Of a stretch of 64,000 nt of DNA, positions 41,619 to 50,920 are shown piece after piece (the stretch's first letter is position 1; each line of letters opens with the position of its first letter). The notes beneath the pieces are model-generated. The model ran no database searches. It saw only the letters and a list, made by a program, of their open reading frames with translations, and had not been told where the DNA came from. Location of the stretch: NCBI GenBank assembly GCA_003249105.1, contig QBLT01000001.1, forward strand, positions 1 to 64,000. Reading direction: 5' to 3'. The position numbers and the translations under genes were made by a program. The stretch comes from Leptolyngbya sp. Its GTDB lineage: Bacteria; Cyanobacteriota; Cyanobacteriia; Phormidesmidales; Phormidesmidaceae.

Positions 41619-42421
41619 TCGTCACCCCCAACCGCCTCAGCCGGGTCGAGCGGTGCTGCATCCGCATCCTCAGGGGCACCACCTGGCCTCGGGACAGTTT
41701 GGCGCTGCTGCTCCAGCCCCCGCCTCGCGACCGCCTGCACTACCTCCAGGCTTATACCAGTCTGAGCCGACGCCTCTGCCACCGGCACACCGTTAGCGAT
41801 CAACGCCAAAAATGCCCTCAGACTTTGGTGCATGGGGCCATTGGTGGCGATCGTACCGGCTTCAATCAGGGCTGCAATCCCGTGGGAGAACGTTAGGGGA
41901 GTAGCACCCTGGCCAGGGCTGGCCGAAGCTTGAATCATGGCCCTGGGGCCAGATGGTGCCGGGGCAGAAACCACCGCGATCGTCGAGTAATCGGCTGGCC
42001 CAGACCCATAGGCGATCGGAAACTGGAAAAGGTGAGCTGTACCGGAGTCATCCCGCGCCACCACAGAGAGTAGAGTAGCCGGGGTAGAGGGCAATCCCTG
42101 GAACGAAACACCGCTGATACGCCGGAGGTGTACCACCTGAGCGCCACCGGCATCAAGGGGCGAGTCAAAGTCGATGGTCAGCTTAGAGGGGTCATCTAAC
42201 CAGGCTCGATAGATGCGCAGCCCGAGGCGAGAAAAGTCGAGGTTGGCCCCAGACCCCGGCCAGACCGTGATCGGTACCGTACCCGCCTGAGCCGCTTCTA
42301 ACCGCACCTCCTGCCGCAGCGGGCGACCCTGGGCCAAGCCAGGTGCCCCCAGTACCGCCCACCAAAGGGGCACGGCGCACGCCGTCAGCGCTATACATAG
42401 CAGTCTGTTGCGGTCTTTCAT
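41615..42421 (-). CDS. VirB9/TraK-like periplasmic protein
   Basis: This is a 268-residue exported protein with signal peptide MKDRNRLLCIALTACAVPLWWAVLGAPGLAQ. The mature part is beta-rich (ITVWPGSGANLDFSRLGLRIYRAWL, then SKLTIDFD and VVHLRRI), as in the TraK/VirB9 secretin-like subunits. A small helical C-terminal domain follows (NGVPVAEASAQTGISLEVVQAVARRG). The assignment rests on operon position next to the VirB10-like gene plus fold-level resemblance, so it is moderate. Confidence 0.55.
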   Translation of the reverse strand: MKDRNRLLCIALTACAVPLWWAVLGAPGLAQGRPLRQEVRLEAAQAGTVPITVWPGSGANLDFSRLGLRIYRAWLDDPSKLTIDFDSPLDAGGAQVVHLRRISGVSFQGLPSTPATLLSVVARDDSGTAHLFQFPIAYGSGPADYSTIAVVSAPAPSGPRAMIQASASPGQGATPLTFSHGIAALIEAGTIATNGPMHQSLRAFLALIANGVPVAEASAQTGISLEVVQAVARRGLEQQRQTVPRPGGAPEDADAAPLDPAEAVGGDE

Positions 42422-42430
42422 CGTGTAGTC

Positions 42431-44110
42431 CTACGGCTCAAAGACAAATTCGTTCAGGGCAAAGACAGACACCTCCGCAGTGTCGTGAAACCAGATCCGG
42501 TTGCGGGAGTCGTAGTCGTCAATGCGCTGAGTCACCCGCTGCTGCTCGATCGGTAAAACGGCCTGAGCTGCGCCTGATAGAAGACCGGCAATGATGTTGA
42601 CCGGGGCATATTCGGTAGCGACAGCGCTGGCTCCCTCACCGATAATCGTCTGCTGGCTAAGGGGGCGATTGAGCAGCTCGCCCACATGGCCGAGCGCCCC
42701 CAGGGCAGCTAGCTGCATCTGTGCCGCCCTGACCTCGCCACCGTTGCGCATCTCCTGGGCAACCAGAGGATTACCGTTGCCGCCCGTAATCAGCAGGTGA
42801 TTCAGGGGCACTGGCGTTACCTTGCTCACCCCATCTTGGACCGTGACCACATCGGTCACCGACAGCTCCACCATCCCCGAGCCTGCCAGCACAGACACCT
42901 CGGCTACTAGCACCGTGCCAGCGTCCAGAGCCACGGTACCGTTATCAGCTAGAAGTGGCTGACTGAGGGCGATCGCCGTTCGCTGACTCTGCTGTTCCCG
43001 GCTCAGATCTTCGGCCCAGTAAATTGGGGCGACCAGCGTGGCCGCCGCCGTTGTCCCTGGAGCCACTCGCTTCAGAGTCCGCCCCAGGATTGCAGCCTCC
43101 TCTATCTGCAACAACGCAGGGGTAGCATCGCTGACAAGCTGCGCGATAGGCTCAGCCGCTGCGGGCTGCTGTGGCAAGGCAGAACTCGCCGGGGGTAACG
43201 ACTCTATTGGCGTAGGTTGCTGTGGGCCTGGAGTAAAGGCGGGTTCCATCCCCATGCCAGTGCCATAGCTGCCCATCGCCGCCAATGAGGCCCAAAGAAC
43301 CTCCGGGGCAGGCGGAGGAGGCCTATTCACTACGTTTTGTCGCGGCGGCGATGCACTGGGTCTGGGCGCTGGCTCCACCTGACGTGGCGTTGCAGGGGCA
43401 TAGGTCGGTGCAGTGCGAGTCACCGGCCCAGTCGGCTGCACGGCCTGGGGAGAGACAGCAACGGTAGGCTGAGCGCCTTCAGCCTGCACGGCCTGGGCGC
43501 GAGCCATCTGATTGCGCAACGCTAGCAACTCGGCGGCTGATGGATCATTCCCTTCGCCATTGGTTCGAGCCTCGTGGAGCTGCAATGCCTGGGTTTGATT
43601 CCCCAGGGCATTGCGCGTCTTGAGTTGCCCAATCTCCTGCCGCTGCCGCTCTAGGGCCAACTGAGTCGGGTCTGCAGGCGGCTCTGGGGCTTGCTCTGGC
43701 CTCGCCGTGGGGGTTAAATCTCGCTTTCCGGCACTTTGAAAACCCGATAAGACACCACCCACCACCACCATGCATAGCCCCCCAATCAGGGCAACAGAAC
43801 CCGCCTTCACCAGAGGGTTAGCCCAGATCGGGGTACGGGTCTTTCCGTCTGCATGGACACGACCGGCCAGCACATCGCGGTCAACCAACTCCTCTTCATC
43901 ATCCCCTTCCCCATCGGGGTCGGTCGCCACACCATCCAGCGACTCATCACCCAATGCCCCAGAATTAGAAGGGGCGTTCTCTGGGTCAATGCCAACCAAC
44001 AGAGATAGCTCATAGAGTTCATCGCGATCGAGATCGCCTTCATCGAGCAGCAAATCTACAGTGTTCGGAGCGATCGCCGCCCCATTTCCATTTTCAGTTC
44101 CAGTCGTCAT
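42431..44110 (-). CDS. VirB10/TraB/TrbI-like channel protein
   Basis: This is a 559-residue protein. An acidic cytoplasmic N-terminus (to about 95) is followed by one membrane helix at about 105-125 (AGSVALIGGLCMVVVGGVLSGF). Next come a coiled/proline-rich periplasmic spacer (about 150-320) and a beta-rich C-terminal domain with LDAGTVLVAEVSVLAGSGMVELSV. This is the standard VirB10 architecture: it spans from inner membrane to outer channel and transmits energy state. It is joined to the VirB8-like gene by an ATGA overlap. Confidence 0.75.
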   Translation of the reverse strand: MTTGTENGNGAAIAPNTVDLLLDEGDLDRDELYELSLLVGIDPENAPSNSGALGDESLDGVATDPDGEGDDEEELVDRDVLAGRVHADGKTRTPIWANPLVKAGSVALIGGLCMVVVGGVLSGFQSAGKRDLTPTARPEQAPEPPADPTQLALERQRQEIGQLKTRNALGNQTQALQLHEARTNGEGNDPSAAELLALRNQMARAQAVQAEGAQPTVAVSPQAVQPTGPVTRTAPTYAPATPRQVEPAPRPSASPPRQNVVNRPPPPAPEVLWASLAAMGSYGTGMGMEPAFTPGPQQPTPIESLPPASSALPQQPAAAEPIAQLVSDATPALLQIEEAAILGRTLKRVAPGTTAAATLVAPIYWAEDLSREQQSQRTAIALSQPLLADNGTVALDAGTVLVAEVSVLAGSGMVELSVTDVVTVQDGVSKVTPVPLNHLLITGGNGNPLVAQEMRNGGEVRAAQMQLAALGALGHVGELLNRPLSQQTIIGEGASAVATEYAPVNIIAGLLSGAAQAVLPIEQQRVTQRIDDYDSRNRIWFHDTAEVSVFALNEFVFEP

Positions 44111-44850
44111 CTCGCCGCCTCCGTCATCTCAGTAATGTCAGTAATTTGCAGTCCTGCCGAACGCACTTGGTAGACGGCCCGCTGCACCGCCGTCGCTTCA
44201 GCCTCCATCGGGTCAGAAGGCGGCTCAACGGCCTGAATACGAATCACCTTGTTGACCGGAATCGCAATCCCACCAGGATTTTTCACGTCGAAAATAATCA
44301 GATTCGCGACCATGGTTACATCCCAAAAACCAGGCGCAATTAGCAGAGGTTCAGACAGGGACTCAATATTGAAAACACTTTGCGCTTGCCCCTGAAACAC
44401 CGATCTCGGGGTCAAGGCACCGACCTGCTCCAAAAATGAACCCCGAAAGTCTTCAGAAAGACTAAAACTCGCTTGCCACGCTTTTGTGGTGACGGTATTG
44501 CTTCCTGCCTTGACGCCTGAATCAGTCGTTGTTTGGATTGTTCCAGTCGCATCCTGAGCTTGACTGACTCCATTCCAGGTAAATACCATCGTCATTGCCT
44601 GCCTCGTGAACAGGCGAATCGACTCCGGTGTTCTATCTAGGTTGTCGATCGGCTTCACCGTAAACGAGTTGCCGTCAATGGTTTGAACCAGTGTCGGGAC
44701 AGGCTTTCTAGCGATTTGACTGGTCGCCATCCCCAGCACTGCCGTCAGCAACAGATTGAGGCCACCCAGCACTAGCGCTAGCAACACAAAGAGGGGGAGC
44801 AGGTTTTCAGTTGCGAGTAAACCTTGTCTTTTCGGGTTGATTAATGTCAT
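44107..44850 (-). CDS. VirB8/TraE-like inner-membrane protein
   Basis: This is a 247-residue protein. The N-terminal cytoplasmic piece is followed by one membrane helix (about 17-42, LLPLFVLLALVLGGLNLLLTAVLGM) and a periplasmic domain with RLFTRQAMTMVFTWNG and a beta-rich remainder. That layout is the TraE/VirB8 assembly factor type. Its stop overlaps the VirB10-like start, a common order in T4SS operons. Confidence 0.65.
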   Translation of the reverse strand: MTLINPKRQGLLATENLLPLFVLLALVLGGLNLLLTAVLGMATSQIARKPVPTLVQTIDGNSFTVKPIDNLDRTPESIRLFTRQAMTMVFTWNGVSQAQDATGTIQTTTDSGVKAGSNTVTTKAWQASFSLSEDFRGSFLEQVGALTPRSVFQGQAQSVFNIESLSEPLLIAPGFWDVTMVANLIIFDVKNPGGIAIPVNKVIRIQAVEPPSDPMEAEATAVQRAVYQVRSAGLQITDITEMTEAAR

Positions 44851-44900
44851 CTCATTTACCTACAGGGTCTACGGCCAAATAAATTTCAACGAGGGAGAAA

Positions 44901-46061
44901 TCAGCGCCCCCTTTGCGGCAGTCTTGGATAGGCCAATTGAGAGGAATGGTTCGTACTCACGTGGGTAGTCGATAGCGCCATCCGACTGAGCAGTATGGTT
45001 GCAGCGCCCGTTGACCCGGCCAGCATGATATTGAAAATTGCCAATCCGCCCCCACTGGCCAACCCCAGCGCCAGCGCCGGGGCCAGCAGGGCAATTAAGA
45101 CCAGGAACCCATTGGTATCAAAGGTGTTGGCATTCATAATCACGACGGCACACATGCCGACAATGATGTTGTAGGCCATCTGAGCAAAACCCAGACTCAA
45201 GAATCCGGTTATCCAGGCAAAGATGGGTTTGCCGCCAAAGGGCAACAGACTGGCTGCCACAGCGAACGGCCCCATCAGCGCCGTGAGCAACAGCGAAATT
45301 TGAATCAAATTCACAAACGCCCACTGAAAGGCCATCAAAAAAGCATGGATAACTACACGAGACTGAGAGCCGATTAGGCCACCAAATGCACCCGGCAGAA
45401 TATCGCCTACATTGCCGTCAGTGTTATAGGCGTCGATCGCCCCTCGCACCATCTGCAAGGTCATGTCAATTTGAGGAAAAACGCTACCAGCAACGCCCGT
45501 AGCCGTTACTAGCCAATGCTGCTTAAAATCGCCCACCGTCGCCTCGATCTGCGCATAGGCCATTTCCAGACACTGGATCTGGGCCTCCCCCAGTAGGGAC
45601 TGACATTGCTGCACCTGGGCATCCACCTCGGCGACCACAACACCCTTGGCGATCGCCCCCCGGATCGCTTCTTCCAGGGTGACGTTCAACATCGAGACTT
45701 GCAGCACCTGCTCATTCGTTCTGTTGATGACATCTCGAACAGAGCGCGTAGAAATGCCCAAAAGGCTACCTTGATTACTCAGTAGAGCAACCACAATCAG
45801 CGGCCACACCAGCATTCTCAGCGGTTCCCGGTAATCATCCTCATGCACGGCCATATAGGCAAATCGCATCATGAACAAGACCAACGCCCCAACGGCAAAG
45901 ATCAGCGCCAGTCCGGTGATTTGGGTGTAGAGTTCCGAGGTAAACAGCTGCGTCCAATAAAGGCTATAGATATCGCCAATATCACGGCTCATCTCAAAGC
46001 CCTGGCGAAGCAGCTCGCCAGCACCTTGCACTCCTAAAATCTGCGTCGAATTTACGGTCAT
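44901..46061 (-). CDS. VirB6/TrbL-like polytopic membrane protein
   Basis: This 386-residue protein has about six hydrophobic segments, for example ITGLALIFAVGALVLFMMRFAYM near 50-72, FVNLIQISLLLTALMGPFAVAASLL near 255-280 and VLIALLAPALALGLASGGGLAIF near 325-348. A central soluble loop contains three Cys. This matches VirB6/TrbL, the inner-membrane channel component. The gene lies between the VirB5-like and VirB8-like genes. Confidence 0.75.
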   Translation of the reverse strand: MTVNSTQILGVQGAGELLRQGFEMSRDIGDIYSLYWTQLFTSELYTQITGLALIFAVGALVLFMMRFAYMAVHEDDYREPLRMLVWPLIVVALLSNQGSLLGISTRSVRDVINRTNEQVLQVSMLNVTLEEAIRGAIAKGVVVAEVDAQVQQCQSLLGEAQIQCLEMAYAQIEATVGDFKQHWLVTATGVAGSVFPQIDMTLQMVRGAIDAYNTDGNVGDILPGAFGGLIGSQSRVVIHAFLMAFQWAFVNLIQISLLLTALMGPFAVAASLLPFGGKPIFAWITGFLSLGFAQMAYNIIVGMCAVVIMNANTFDTNGFLVLIALLAPALALGLASGGGLAIFNIMLAGSTGAATILLSRMALSTTHVSTNHSSQLAYPRLPQRGR

Positions 46062-46119
46062 CTGCCGTCACCAAGAAGAACACTCAACCCAAATCGGTCA
46101 CACCGTTTCCGCTTCGTTG

Positions 46120-47469
46120 TTACTGAAAGAGCACTAGGCCCGCCGAGCTGTTGATCACCTCAGCAGCCTGGGCCATACCCTGGCGAGATTGCGCCCGGTT
46201 GAGAGCAGATAGCTCTCGGGCAGCCTCAATTTGCACCAGGGAGTCAGCAGCCAGTTGCTGCCGCATCTGAATACTTTGACCGTACTGAGCCACGTCGATG
46301 GCCGACGATTGCGCCAGGGCCGCAATGTGGCTTTTCATAATGTCCTGCGTCACATCAAGCGCCTGAGCTTCTTCAGCGAGGACAACGATTTCCTGCAAGG
46401 TGTCGTCTGTGGCCTTGACCTCAGCCACAATCCCCGCCTGGCCCTCCTCACTGAGGAGGGAGTTAGCAAAACCTGCGGCAGCCGCACGGGAGACTTCTTT
46501 ACTCGCCGTGTCAGCCAGCGCGATCGGGTTCATGTTGAACCGGTCTACCCGCTGCGAGGCAGCACCAGGCGAGCCATTTTCTGCCCCAGAGACGATCGCA
46601 GTGGTGAGCGCGAGTTGTGAGGCCAGCACGTCGGGAATGCCCAAACTGCCGGTAATGAATTCAGGCGGTGTCCCAAAACCACCTCGAATATTGTCCAGAA
46701 AGCGCCCCGCCGCCGTAGCAACGGTTGGAGAACGAGCCGCAACCCCCTGGGCCAGGGTCTGCGTTCTGATGTTGACCTCAGCGCGATGCCCAGCGCCTGC
46801 GCCATCACCAAACAGACCGCCGGGACCAAGCACAGCCCCGCCGCCAAAGCCACCACCGCCATTGAGAATGTCTCCGAGGGGGTTGTTAGACCCACCACCA
46901 CCCGTCAAGATGCCGCCCAGGCCACCGCCGTTGGGGGTGCCGCCCCAGCCGCCGTTGAGGATGCCACCCAGTCCACCGCCATTGAGAATGCCGCCTAGGC
47001 CGCCACTGTTGAGGATGCTACCCAGGTCACCATTGAGAATGCTGCCTAAACCCCCACCGTTGAGAATGCTGCCCAGGTCACCATTGAGAATGCTGCCTAA
47101 ACCCCCACCGTTGAGAATGCTGCCCAGGTCACCATTGAGAATGCTGCTTAAACCACCACCGTTGAGAATGCTGCCCAGGTCACCATTGAGAATACTGCCT
47201 AGACCACCGCCGTTGAGGATGCTGTCCAGGTCGCCGTTGAGAATACTGCCCGTACCACTCCCCCAGCCCCCATTGGCAAGCGCCCCCACGTCAAGTCCAG
47301 GGATAGAGCCTGGAGTAGAGGTCGGGGCGAATGTCGCAGTCGGGTCAGCAGTAATGGAAGTCGGATTTATGGCCTGAGCCTGTACTGGCTCCCCATGGGC
47401 CATAGCCATAGCCAATGCGCCAACGAGCGTTAATGAGCGCAATCCAGTTTTTGATAGTCGTCGATTCAT
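46120..47469 (-). CDS. VirB5/TrbJ-like secreted protein with tandem Gly-Asn repeats
   Basis: This is a 449-residue exported protein (signal peptide to about 33, ending VQAQA). Residues about 65-200 are a tandem array built on an 8-9 residue unit (LGSILNGD/LGSILNGGG). The most regular copies repeat as 17 residues or 51 bases. The C-terminal 200 residues are helical (DSLVQIEAARELSALNRAQSRQG), like VirB5/TrbJ pilus-tip proteins. The repeat array is unusual for that family and could give a flexible, surface-exposed stalk or adhesin. Array length is likely to vary between strains. Confidence 0.6.
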   Translation of the reverse strand: MNRRLSKTGLRSLTLVGALAMAMAHGEPVQAQAINPTSITADPTATFAPTSTPGSIPGLDVGALANGGWGSGTGSILNGDLDSILNGGGLGSILNGDLGSILNGGGLSSILNGDLGSILNGGGLGSILNGDLGSILNGGGLGSILNGDLGSILNSGGLGGILNGGGLGGILNGGWGGTPNGGGLGGILTGGGGSNNPLGDILNGGGGFGGGAVLGPGGLFGDGAGAGHRAEVNIRTQTLAQGVAARSPTVATAAGRFLDNIRGGFGTPPEFITGSLGIPDVLASQLALTTAIVSGAENGSPGAASQRVDRFNMNPIALADTASKEVSRAAAAGFANSLLSEEGQAGIVAEVKATDDTLQEIVVLAEEAQALDVTQDIMKSHIAALAQSSAIDVAQYGQSIQMRQQLAADSLVQIEAARELSALNRAQSRQGMAQAAEVINSSAGLVLFQ

Positions 47470-47484
47470 AGATACGCCTCATGA

Positions 47485-50352
47485 CTAATTAACTGAACTT
47501 AAGGGTCGAGATGGAAGCTCCACTGATGGGTAAACATGGGTTAATTCGCGTTGCGCCAAAGCTTTTTCTTGCTCAACCAGATCGGCTATTCCGCCGCCAT
47601 TACGAATGGCATTGACGTAACATTCAGCAAATCTGGCCATCGCCTTAAATTTGCCTTCATGTCGGAGACGACTGAGCATCAAATCCCTCAGTTCTTGTTC
47701 GTCCGGGTTGTTAGCAACTGCTGCAATTTGAACTGCGCCAGGGTAAAAACGACAGTAGAGATATTGCCCATCTATGTCGAGCAGCCAATTTGAATAAAGC
47801 TCCGTCCTTTTCGGGAAAAATGCCTCCGTCGCATTCCTTGAGATCACCTCTCTGGGGTAGCCCAGCAATGTCTCAAAGGAGTCCACCGCCACGGCCTGGA
47901 TACGGCCAATCATCTTGGTGCTCATGTTCTGCATGACCTTGGCCCCAGACACTGACTTCATGATGGTGTCTGGATCTTGGGCCGACAGCATGACGCGAAT
48001 GCCAGCCTTGGCACCGTTCGCACATAACCGGCCAATCAGTTGAGAAATCGTTTTGTATTCAAAGAGGATCGGTGACTCATCAATAAAGAAAATTGACTTT
48101 GGGCTGCCCAGGGCGCGGCGAAGGGCAGCAGAATAGGCAGATAGAGAAAGAATCGCGGCCTCATTTTCGTTGCTCAAGTTTCTCAGAGCAAAGACCAGTA
48201 GTTGTGCATCAGTCCGGAAGGAGCTAGCTCGACCGATCGCCTTGCCAATCCGCGATTTAAGCCAATAATTCAGCTGAAGCTTGATATGGCTGGCAGCATT
48301 GGCAATTTCATCACTCCCGCTTTCCTCAAGCTCCAGCTTCTCGAAGGAGCAGAACTCGATAAAATCTTCAAGGGTGGGCATCCGTTTCCAGGCCTCACTG
48401 CCGAATCCATCCGATTCAGCCGCTCTGTATCGACTCAAGATTTCGGCATCGACAAAGAATTTACTCAAGGCTCTGCCGATCAAGCTCCTCACCGTTTGCT
48501 CAAGCAGCTGTTGGTTCTCGGTGGAGGGCAACACCATCGTGACCAGGGCAGACTCCAGGAACGAAACATAGTCCTGCATTCGTTCATCGCGATCTTCGAG
48601 GCTCAGACCGGTGAGCGTTGGCAGCTCCAGCAGGTTGTTGGACTCTCGCCCAATATCGAAATAGGCGGCATGGTCGCCCAGGAATTTAGCGTAGTCAGTA
48701 AAGGTGGAGGTGCCATCCGGTTTGGGATAGTCCAGGCATACGATGGGGTAACCCTTCGCCAGAAACATGGACAGCATCCCTGACACACATACCGATTTAC
48801 CTGATCGGGTGGTGCCAAAAACAGCAATGTTGCGATGCTCACCAATGAAATCGATCTTGACCGGGCTCCCACCCTCGTCTGCAATCAGTTCAAAGCCCTG
48901 CCTACTGACCTGGCGAGTCATGGTGAACGGAATCAGTCCGGGAGCCTCGCTGCTGAGGTAGGTCTGTGTCCGGTTGTACGGGGACATCAGCAGCTTCTCC
49001 CAGGCCAGCGTTGGATGACACTGTAGCCACTGCTGCCACGCCACCTCGGGTTCTCTGACCACCTTCGCAGGCAGTAGAAAGCACTCGGCCATGTGCCGAC
49101 AGGCTTCCGTCAGCCTGGCCCGGCTGGAGCGATGAATCACCATCACCGTGGCAATTTTGACGGGGATCGCGCCTTCGATAATTTGTGCCGTCGCCTCCAC
49201 TGACTTTTGCACCTTAAGGGCAGCCCCCACGTCAATGGAGTTGGAGCTTGCCGCCGCTGTGGCAGCATTGTTCGACTGTTTAATCAGCCGCTGCATTTGA
49301 GTTTTGACAATAGCCTGATTTGCAGGGGAAACCTGGCAGAAAATCTCGGTGTCCACCACCTGATGGCGGCACAGCACGTCCCAGAGATACCTCAACTGGG
49401 CGCGCATGTTGGAGAATCCCGCAGGCTTGGCCACAAAAGGCATGACGGCAACGTATTTGCCCCGCACCTTAACCCAGGCGCGATCCGCATCGGGGACGGT
49501 CATCTCACCGCCCTCACCCTGGATCAACAGCGATTTTGGATCGTATTCGTTGGTGACAGCTTCCGTGATCGTCTGCCCATCGAACGTAAGAGGGTTGGGG
49601 ACCTCGGGGGGCTGATTCGTATTGAAAATATCCCAGGTCTTTCCCCAAAGATCGTCAGCAGACATGGGGGTAATTTCAAGCCCCATCTTGATGGCCAGCA
49701 GAGACTCCCAACGCATGTAGCCCTCTTCAAAGGCAGCGCTAAACATTTCCTCGAACCGCCTCAAGATGACGTTTTTACCCTTACCCTTAAACCCTTCCCA
49801 GAATGAAACCAGCGAGGCCAGAGCTCTCTCAATTGGGTCAGCCTCGGCCCCAGCGCGATCATCCCCCGCAATGGTATAGGTGCAGTAAATGGTCATGGTT
49901 TTGACCTTGCGCACCCCTTGACTGGCCAGGTCTTGGGCACGTTTCTTTTCGCTGAGCAAAATGAGCTTGATCTCAGCTGATGGGGCCGACGCAATGAGCT
50001 CATCGAGCTCAGTCTGGCGATCGCGATCGGTAGCAAAGCTGCTGAGCTGAACCGTCATCGTGCCATTGCGAGGCAGTTCCTTGAGTCCAGACTCTAGTCG
50101 TTCGACAGTAGGGAAAATTTGCTCAGACCGCAACGTGTCGTGAAGGCCGCGACAGGTAAATCCAAACACCAGGCGATAGCTATTTTTGTGAGATAAAAGA
50201 GCTGCTCCTACACTCCGGCCTTTCATCTTGAACTTGACAAAGGTTCTGAGGCTGCAAAAATCTTCAAATGCCTTGAGCGTCGTCTTTGTCGATCCACCCT
50301 TTGATGACTTAAGAGACTTTATATTGCGTTTTCCGAGCTTTCCACTTGCCAT
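47485..50352 (-). CDS. VirB4/TraC-type T4SS ATPase
   Basis: This is a 955-residue cytoplasmic ATPase with an N-terminal half of VirB4 type. Walker A AVFGTTRSGKSVCV is near residue 510, Walker B SIFFIDESPILFEY near 765, and a motif with LSAQDPDTIMKSVSGA near 800. It energises assembly and secretion in conjugative systems and is, with VirD4, the strongest evidence for a conjugative apparatus here. The length is at the upper end for the family owing to an extended N-terminal basic region. Confidence 0.88.
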   Translation of the reverse strand: MASGKLGKRNIKSLKSSKGGSTKTTLKAFEDFCSLRTFVKFKMKGRSVGAALLSHKNSYRLVFGFTCRGLHDTLRSEQIFPTVERLESGLKELPRNGTMTVQLSSFATDRDRQTELDELIASAPSAEIKLILLSEKKRAQDLASQGVRKVKTMTIYCTYTIAGDDRAGAEADPIERALASLVSFWEGFKGKGKNVILRRFEEMFSAAFEEGYMRWESLLAIKMGLEITPMSADDLWGKTWDIFNTNQPPEVPNPLTFDGQTITEAVTNEYDPKSLLIQGEGGEMTVPDADRAWVKVRGKYVAVMPFVAKPAGFSNMRAQLRYLWDVLCRHQVVDTEIFCQVSPANQAIVKTQMQRLIKQSNNAATAAASSNSIDVGAALKVQKSVEATAQIIEGAIPVKIATVMVIHRSSRARLTEACRHMAECFLLPAKVVREPEVAWQQWLQCHPTLAWEKLLMSPYNRTQTYLSSEAPGLIPFTMTRQVSRQGFELIADEGGSPVKIDFIGEHRNIAVFGTTRSGKSVCVSGMLSMFLAKGYPIVCLDYPKPDGTSTFTDYAKFLGDHAAYFDIGRESNNLLELPTLTGLSLEDRDERMQDYVSFLESALVTMVLPSTENQQLLEQTVRSLIGRALSKFFVDAEILSRYRAAESDGFGSEAWKRMPTLEDFIEFCSFEKLELEESGSDEIANAASHIKLQLNYWLKSRIGKAIGRASSFRTDAQLLVFALRNLSNENEAAILSLSAYSAALRRALGSPKSIFFIDESPILFEYKTISQLIGRLCANGAKAGIRVMLSAQDPDTIMKSVSGAKVMQNMSTKMIGRIQAVAVDSFETLLGYPREVISRNATEAFFPKRTELYSNWLLDIDGQYLYCRFYPGAVQIAAVANNPDEQELRDLMLSRLRHEGKFKAMARFAECYVNAIRNGGGIADLVEQEKALAQRELTHVYPSVELPSRPLSSVN

Positions 50353-50385
50353 GCGCTTGACTCTCTGATTGTGCCAAAACGTTTC

Positions 50386-50781
50386 TCAGAAATAATTTAC
50401 CCTTGGCCGATTTCTGGAATTTTTGGGTGTTTTTCTTCGCTTTGCTCGTTTTTGAATCTTCTTGCGCGGATTGAGGTCAGGGTACGGCGCGAGTGGCGTG
50501 AAATAAGCAAGATGGCCGTAGCACCAGCTAGGAGGTGAATGAAACTTGGAGAGGAAACGGGATGCATCAGACCCCGTCAGCACCCACCAGGTCGCCACCC
50601 CCCAGCCGATGCACAAAATAGTCGGTATCCATCCAGCCCCAAAAATTCGATTGACAATAACGATGTTGAACAGGGCAATCACACACCAGGGAATCAACTG
50701 GTCTGCCGGAATCGGCCCAAACCCTGGCTTCATATTGATCGCCCCGTTTACCGGGACAAAATCGTCGGGGTGTCCCAACAT
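50386..50781 (-). CDS. VirB3/TraL-like small membrane protein
   Basis: This 131-residue protein has two adjacent membrane segments (about 29-70: LIPWCVIALFNIVIVNRIF and WIPTILCIGWGVATWWVL) followed by a very basic C-terminal tail (RKKIQKRAKRRKTPKNSRNR). A small two-helix protein encoded just before VirB4 is the usual place and shape of VirB3/TraL. The basic tail should face the cytoplasm. Confidence 0.6.
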   Translation of the reverse strand: MLGHPDDFVPVNGAINMKPGFGPIPADQLIPWCVIALFNIVIVNRIFGAGWIPTILCIGWGVATWWVLTGSDASRFLSKFHSPPSWCYGHLAYFTPLAPYPDLNPRKKIQKRAKRRKTPKNSRNRPRVNYF

Positions 50782-50831
50782 GGAGGATTAGTCTCTGCTG
50801 AAGAATAGAGTTGTATAACCGTTTGCCCTTA

Positions 50832-50871
50832 CATCCCAATGACCATCGCTCTAGCCACAGCCATTGGGATG
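50832..50871 (-). promoter_or_regulatory. 10-bp inverted repeat (RNA hairpin) in the T4SS leader
   Basis: CATCCCAATG and CATTGGGATG form perfect 10-base arms around 20 bases, in the gap between the VirB2-like and VirB3-like genes. There is no T-run on the minus strand, so an mRNA processing or stability hairpin that sets pilin-versus-channel expression is more likely than a terminator. Confidence 0.35.
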
Positions 50872-50920
50872 GGAGTCGCGTCATACCAGGCATCGCTTGT
50901 ATCGAGCTAACCACCACGGG

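Noticed and set aside
46950-47240. Regular repeats that could suggest a CRISPR array
   Set aside because: The units are contiguous, in frame and encode a peptide repeat; there are no unique spacers.
46400-47377. 325-aa plus-strand ORF rich in Pro-Arg-Met repeats
   Set aside because: It is the complement of the Gly-Asn repeat array of the VirB5-like gene; repeats make all frames open.
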